From the NCBI GenBank assembly GCA_004194705.1, contig SADC01000150.1:124001-188000 (forward strand): 64,000 nt of DNA. Reading direction: 5' to 3'. A program made the position numbers and the translations under genes. The stretch comes from Ditylenchus dipsaci (lineage: Eukaryota; Nematoda; Chromadorea; Rhabditida; Anguinidae). Shown piece after piece: positions 58,911 through 64,000 of this stretch (positions are counted from its first letter, which is position 1; each line of letters begins with the position of its first letter). A model generated the notes under the pieces. It saw only the letters and a list, made by a program, of their open reading frames with translations, searched no databases and was not told where the DNA came from.

Positions 58911-61900
58911 CTACGAATCTGAAAATGTATAATAAGGGTCATTGTCAATATCAGTTACACGCATTATCAAAGAAAGTCCTTCAACTTCATTGTTAGTAAG
59001 AATGTACCTTAACCTGTACTTTTTTCGCATTTTTTTAAATTTAAAATTGAATATTTCGAATGGAATTGGTGGGTTAGCCAAATCAGGAAATGAGCAAGAA
59101 TGCAGATGTAAATTTGCTATTGAGACATCTTTGCTTTCCATGAACAACTGAAAAAGTGTGTAATTGTATATTGCAACAAACAAAGGTACTACTGAATTTT
59201 GAGAAAAACCACTGTCTATGCGGTCAATAGATTTTTTTTCTTAAGATTTACTTTGACTGGAAATCGACACTTTTCCAACTTTGATCAAAAATTTTCCAAA
59301 ATAATCCAAAATAAAAGCTGACCTACAAATTGTAGCTAAGGAACAGCGTTTTTTAATTTTATTCAAAAACTTTTTTAAAAACTGTTAAAAAAATTACTAA
59401 CTATCCGTAAGTACTGAAGGAGCTTTGTCTGTGTGTCTTTCTGTGTGTGTGTCTGTGCACATTCGTTTCAAACGCTCTTTTCTGTTCGAGACCAAACATT
59501 TCTTTCCTTAGTCGTTCGGGCTATATAAGCAAATTTTTCAGTCACTTCATCCATTCTTATGTTTTGTGCTGTTACGGGCGGTCGTGTCTACTCTCTCTTC
59601 TCCATGCTCAATGATCACTGGCTTGAAGCGGAGAGGGTAAGCATCAGGCCTAGGGTTGGGGAACGGTCATATGACTCGTCATATGACCGGTCATATGACG
59701 TCATATGACCGGAAAATGACCGACAAAATGACCGCTCATAGAAGAATTGGTCATTTATTCCTATTTTTCCTGAAAAGAATATTTTTATTTTTTTGCTTCT
59801 GCAATTTTTTTCGACTGTGTTTTGTTAGTGTTTTTGTTGTTTTCGATCGCGGATATCTCGTCTCAAGCAAATTTAAGCACGATTTGAATGGTTTGAGCCA
59901 CAAAATCTTATGGTCTGTTTCAGGATGACACAGCCTCCCAAGTGACGTTCATCAAACAAGCCGGTCAGAGATGAAAATCCAGTTGTAACTCCAGAAAATG
60001 TAGAAAGCAATGAAGAAAATGATGATTTTGATGTGTTTATGAATGAATTTGAGGGAAATGTTATGTTATATGAATAAAAGTTTATGATAAAGTGAAATTC
60101 GGGAAATGACCAAATATGACCAAAAATGACCGAAAATGACCGGTCATATGACCGGTCATATGACCGATTTTAGAAATGACCGGTCATTCGGCAACCCTAA
60201 TCAGGCCTAATTTTTGAAAAATTTTCGTGTTGTCCCAATAATTTTGGACTTTTTCTCGATTTTTTTCGACTTTTTTTTATATTTCAATTTTTTTTCATCT
60301 GCTTGAGTAAGATTGGATGCTGAGCCAGTTTGATACAGTCGAATTTATCAATAACGTACGCCCTGAATAACGTACCGTCTCCCATTAACGTACGGTTGAA
60401 AATTATTTGGTTGCTTACCAAAGAAATTAGAGGAAATGTATACTTTCATTAACGTACCTTCTGATTAACGTACATATCTGATTAACGTATGGATGTAGCA
60501 TGTCCTAATCCGATCAAAGGCTTTCTCAATAACGTACTTTCGGAAATTCTGAACAAATTCCGAAAAATTAGTCTAAAATAAACAACTCAAAAAAGTTCAT
60601 TTAAGACTTTTCAAAAGTTTGCTAGTTATAAATTTTTGCTGTTTTTTGTTTTTTACACATTTGTGGATTGTTTGATTCCATGTTTTAAATTCAATCATGG
60701 CAATTCCAAGAAAGGAAAAGCGCCAAAAAACTTTTTCTGGAGGAAAAAGAGATTGACGATTGACGGTAATCTAGAAAAGGCTATCTTGCGATGGTTCGAA
60801 GCAGCAAGAAGCGAGAATTCAGTAAGAACGTGCAGGTGGCTTTTTCACTCTTTGTATATGAACATAATTTTTAAGATATAGCCCAGGCAATCTCCTCTGG
60901 AGCCATCGAAGAACGACAAATTGCAGAGCTGCTGGACAAGAAGAGCAACCGGCCGAAGGGCAACGATGAGCTAAACCCAACTCTGGGCAGAAAACCAGCT
61001 TAGAAACGGAACTGCACCACTCTGTAAAAAAACTGAGCAGTGGACGACCAGCTCGCTACCGGTGGAACTCTAACTCTGGCCAAAATAGCACCGGATGTCT
61101 TGACAACGAAAGTAGAAGAGCTGGTCGTGGAATGGTAAATATATTAATTGGTTTGGCTCTTTAGTGAAATCTGTTTCAGGCGACGCTGAGGTGATGGAGG
61201 TCAAAGAATTGCTAGAGTCCTCAATTACTTTTCAAGAAGCAGCTGCAGCTTTAAGCATTCTCCAGCTGGAATGACAATTCAATGGTTTAACAGCTTACGA
61301 CAAGGTTGACGACATGCTGGTCAAAGAACGTCTAAAAAAAGAAGCAGCGAAACTTGACGACGTATTTCTTTTATAACTTTTGATGTCGATTTAAATGTTA
61401 TTAATGTCAAATTTGAGTTGAACGAATTTTTCTTCTAATGAAAATGCAAAAACTCTCTGAATAACGTACACGAATATATTTTTTGGTAAATATAACTAAA
61501 TAATTAAAGTACTATTTGATTAGCGTACACCCCTGAATAACGTACGGCTACGGCCGGTCCCAGGGTGTACGTTATTGAGGAATTCGACTGTAATTCTCAA
61601 CTGACTAAGTCGATTTATCCGTCTGAGCTGATTCATCTGGCTTGCTGTACTCAAGTTCTGATTGCTCACTCGAGTTCTACTCCCCGAACTCGAGTTTCAC
61701 TCGCCTAACCCGGCTTTTTACTCCGGAGTCGATTATTTTTGGATTGGGCGGATTGAGTTAGGCGAACATAACTCGAGTAAAGCGAGTAGAACTCGAGCGC
61801 GGGGAGTAAAACTCGTGTTAGGCAATTAAAACTTGCAGCTAGTAGAAGCAGTGTTGTAAGTGGCACCGGTGCGGCTCCGGCACCTGACCGGGGCCGTGAA

Positions 61901-62958
61901 CTGGTGCCGATGCCGAGGTTTTTAATGTAGGTGCCGTGAACCGGTTTCACGGTCGGTGCTGTGAGCTGGTGCCGGTGCCGGACTTTTTCGAGGTCGGTGC
62001 CGTTAATCGGTGCCGGTGCTGTAATTCTTAATTACATGGGTGCGGCACCGGCATAACGTAGCTCACGGCACTGCAAGCTGCCGTAAGCTGGTGTCGGTGC
62101 CAAAATTTAGAAGTCGGTGCCGTGAGCTGATGCCGCTGTCGTAGTTTTCAGTCTCGGTGTCGTGAGCCTGTGCTGGTGCCGAAATTTTCGGGATTGATGC
62201 GTGAGCTGGTGTCGTAATTCTGAGATTTACAACACTGATTAAAAGTCAACTCTACTCGGATCAAAAATTACTCGCTGCTCGAGTAGGATGAAAAGTAACT
62301 TTTGATCCTAAACTCTACTCAACTAGTTTTAGATGGACGCGTAGGATCACGAGTAACTCTTGATCCTAAACCCTACTTCTAACTAGTTTCAGATGGGCGA
62401 GTAAGACTAAAAGTAACTCTTGATCTACTTGCTCTACTGACCGACCTGAATACCACACCTAATTTTGTGATATTCGTATTTTATAGGAAATAGACCAGCA
62501 TAAGCCGTCTTTACATTCGCAGACTACTGTTATAATGTAAGAACGCTATTTTTCTCGTATCCGTCTGTATTCCCGCTCACGTATCTTGTATGAACTTTAA
62601 GCTGATTTAAATCACATATTTTTCACAAATATTGCTAATTTACCTTGATAAATAAGTGCAGCACTTCTTCAACTTCTCCATGTACTAAAGAGTGATTAAT
62701 CACTACGGTACGATTGGTAGACCAAACCCAATTGACTAATTCACTTGCACTACAAATTTTATTAATTTCTTTAGATTGTTCAATAATGTCAATAGAAAAT
62801 ACTTCGTCAAAAGAACTTGAAGGGATGTCGTAAAGTACATTTAATGGTGGCAGAGTGTTGCATTTTACATTAGTGTTGAGCAATGTTTTAACGCAGTTTT
62901 CAAAAATATATTTGAAAGCTTGCGTCGATATGAAAGCGCCCTGGGCCTGGATATTTTC
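58911..62958 (-). CDS. Unidentified protein, last two exons only
   Basis: Exons 62644-62958 (105 codons) and 58911-59147 (79 codons including stop) on the minus strand, both phase 0, with GT donor and AG acceptors. The first starts ENIQAQGAFISTQAFKYIFE and contains VLYDIPSSSFDEVFSID, SELVNWVWS and HSLVHGEVEEVLHLFIK. The second starts LFMESKDVSIANLHLHSC, continues PPIPFEIFNF and RYILTNNEVEGLSLIMRV, and ends FSDS. Composition is that of a soluble intracellular protein; no signal peptide or membrane helix is seen. The family was not recognised. Upstream exons lie beyond the window. The intron between (59148-62643) holds two hAT elements and one pogo element. An AATAAA on the minus strand at 58894-58899 lies just past the stop. 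Confidence 0.6.
59651..60199. mobile_element. hAT-type element of GGTCATATGACC repeats
   Basis: A perfect 8-bp duplication ATCAGGCC flanks TAGGGTTGGGGAACGGTCAT and inverse GGTCATTCGGCAACCCTA. CATATGACCGGTCATATGAC-type units cluster at both ends. A short acidic frame (DDFDVFMNEFEG) lies near 60030. No transposase core. Confidence 0.87.
60334..61592 (+). mobile_element. pogo/Tigger element with transposase remnants, 1.26 kb
   Basis: TA-flanked CAGTCGAATTTATCAATAAC and inverse TGAGGAATTCGACTG, with AATAACGTACG units recurring near both ends. The interior starts with ATGGCAATTCCAAG and has a CENP-B-type helix-turn-helix remnant (KRLTIDGNLEKAILRWFEAA, 60750-60820) and AISSGAIEERQIAELLD (60890-60940), in different frames with stops. 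No intact DDE domain. Confidence 0.82.
61600..62460. repeat. ACTCG-rich degenerate repeat interrupted by a hAT element
   Basis: Multiple ACTCGAGT, GAGTAAAACTCG and GTAACTCTTGATC units at 61640-61830 and 62245-62440, on both sides of the hAT element at 61849-62237; probably one older element split by the insertion. Confidence 0.45.
61849..62237. mobile_element. hAT-type element of GGTGCCG repeats
   Basis: CAGTGTTGTAAGT and inverse ATTTACAACACTG ends; near-matching flanks AGTAGAAG and ATTAAAAG. The interior is GGTGCCGTGAGCTGGTGCCG-like repeats. Confidence 0.7.
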
Positions 62959-63352
62959 CTACAAAAAAAAATAGATCACCGTATCCTCTCTAATTATACA
63001 GCTAGGTATATAATTTTTATCTATAAAAATTTTGACAAAATAAACCGTCAAAATAATTTTACTGTCGATTTTACTGTCGAAATTGCTGAAAAGTAGATGA
63101 AAGCTGAAAGTGGGTGTTCCCAAGCTAAAAAGTTTTTGGGGACCTTTGGCATCTTATTTTAGAACACATAGATTACAATTAAGCGCAATAAAGCTTGCAG
63201 AAAAATAGCCCAGAATGTAAGCTTTTCAATTACATACAACTTGCTCATTTACAATAAAAAAAGATGGGCTTTTTGTGAAAAAAAGAGATAATTCCGAGCA
63301 AAAATTTTGATTAGAAACGCATACCGTATTCACTCTATCAATAACACTCTGA
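62959..63352. other. Intron sequence of the unidentified gene, no element recognised
   Basis: AT-rich; no frames of note. A partial ACCGTATTCACTCTATC motif at 63323 resembles one end of the ACCGTATT MITE family. Confidence 0.3.
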
Positions 63353-63440
63353 TAAACCGGACACGGCCAAAATTTGCCCGCGCCAAAATTTGCCCGGACC
63401 GAAATTTGCCCGGGACCAAAATTTGCCCGCTACTCAAAAA
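63353..63440. mobile_element. MULE-like tandem-repeat terminus (partner outside window)
   Basis: CGGACACGGCCAAAATTTGC opens four CCAAAATTTGCCCG units. The GGACACGG start matches the left end of the element at 41581. The inverse end was not found before the window stops. Confidence 0.6.
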
Positions 63441-63561
63441 TCGCTTCTTCACCAAATTGGCACTTTTATTGAAAATTCAAGTGGATTACCGCTGGAACTT
63501 CAGCTCAGTCTTTATACAAGTATATAGTTATAGACTGCTGTGACTGTTCTCTACTCTATTT

Positions 63562-63750
63562 TTGAAAATTCACCGTAGTAAAAAAATGCTATCAAATGTA
63601 AAATCGTTAAAGTTGAAAGAGCTTTTAGATGACATTAAAAATGGCTGCTTTGGCGAAGTGGCTGCTTCAACATATGTCATAGAATTTCAAAAGCGTGGTT
63701 CGACACACGCGCATATTCTGTTTATTTTTGACAAGGGCAGATACACTTAA
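63562..63750 (+). pseudogene. Helitron Rep domain fragment
   Basis: LKLKELLDDIKNGCFGEV followed by TYVIEFQKRGSTHAHILFIF is the conserved IEFQKRG...HAHIL block of the Helitron replication initiator N-terminal domain. The frame stops at TAA after DKGRYT. No Tyr catalytic block or helicase is in view. Downstream sequence (63780-63900) is a repeat shared with 40640-40800, so this is a fragment. Confidence 0.75.
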
Positions 63751-64000
63751 CACTGGAACGGCGGTGCGTGCTAAACTATGCGTCTTGTGCAGAATTTCAC
63801 GCTGAACACGATGATGTAAAATATTTGCGGAAAGAGGAGGGATTGGAACGGGTAAAACAGCTTCCGAAAGTAGGTGATTTTCACCTATTCCCAACCACCT
63901 AGAATTCGAGCAAACTAAGGGTGTTACTCGCTCAAATTAATGCGCCACCTAGGTGTGTGACATCTCAAAATACAGGGCGTGCTCAGGGCTATCTATTATG

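Overview
This is a eukaryotic, AT-rich, transposon-packed stretch of an invertebrate animal genome. The genes are split by GT-AG introns (one apparent GC-AG). The set (cuticlin-type ZP protein, Fos/Kayak-type bZIP, FMRFamide-receptor-like GPCR, cathepsin L, a piece of a PL3 pectate lyase) points to an ecdysozoan. The ZP protein looks nematode-cuticlin-like, and PL3 enzymes are known in plant-feeding nematodes and a few other invertebrates, but the species cannot be fixed from sequence alone.

Layout: 1-2829 is one arm of a large inverted duplication with a cathepsin L-like gene (+). 2600-4440 holds nested DNA transposons including a Merlin (ISXO2-like) element. 4614-4964 is a 5'-truncated PL3 pectate lyase (-). 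6200-20515 is a Fos/Kayak-type gene (-), 8 exons found, with introns full of MITEs. 25811-30884 is a 13-exon ZP/cuticlin gene (-), reassembled from signal peptide to transmembrane tail. 36342-39146 is the other arm with the second cathepsin gene (-). 41197-46417 is a peptide GPCR (-), 9 exons. 46770-58705 is mostly transposons, including an internally deleted piggyBac and a FLYWCH-MULE with transposase. 58911-62958 carries the last two exons of an unidentified gene (-) with hAT and pogo elements in its intron. 63353 to the end is a MULE-like terminus and a Helitron Rep fragment.

The host genes have unrelated jobs (digestion, transcription, cuticle, signalling) and show no operon logic. What links the region is its mobile elements: pogo/Tigger MITEs, several 8-bp-TSD hAT families, TTAA-bounded foldbacks, an ACCGTATT MITE family, a family whose inverted ends look like a Pol III B box, and four elements whose terminal inverted repeats are themselves tandem arrays, one encoding a MULE transposase.

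Caution: nearly every multi-exon gene shows one or more apparent single-base losses that break an otherwise conserved frame, often in homopolymers. This looks more like long-read consensus error than widespread gene death, so coding calls below are exon models joined across those breaks.
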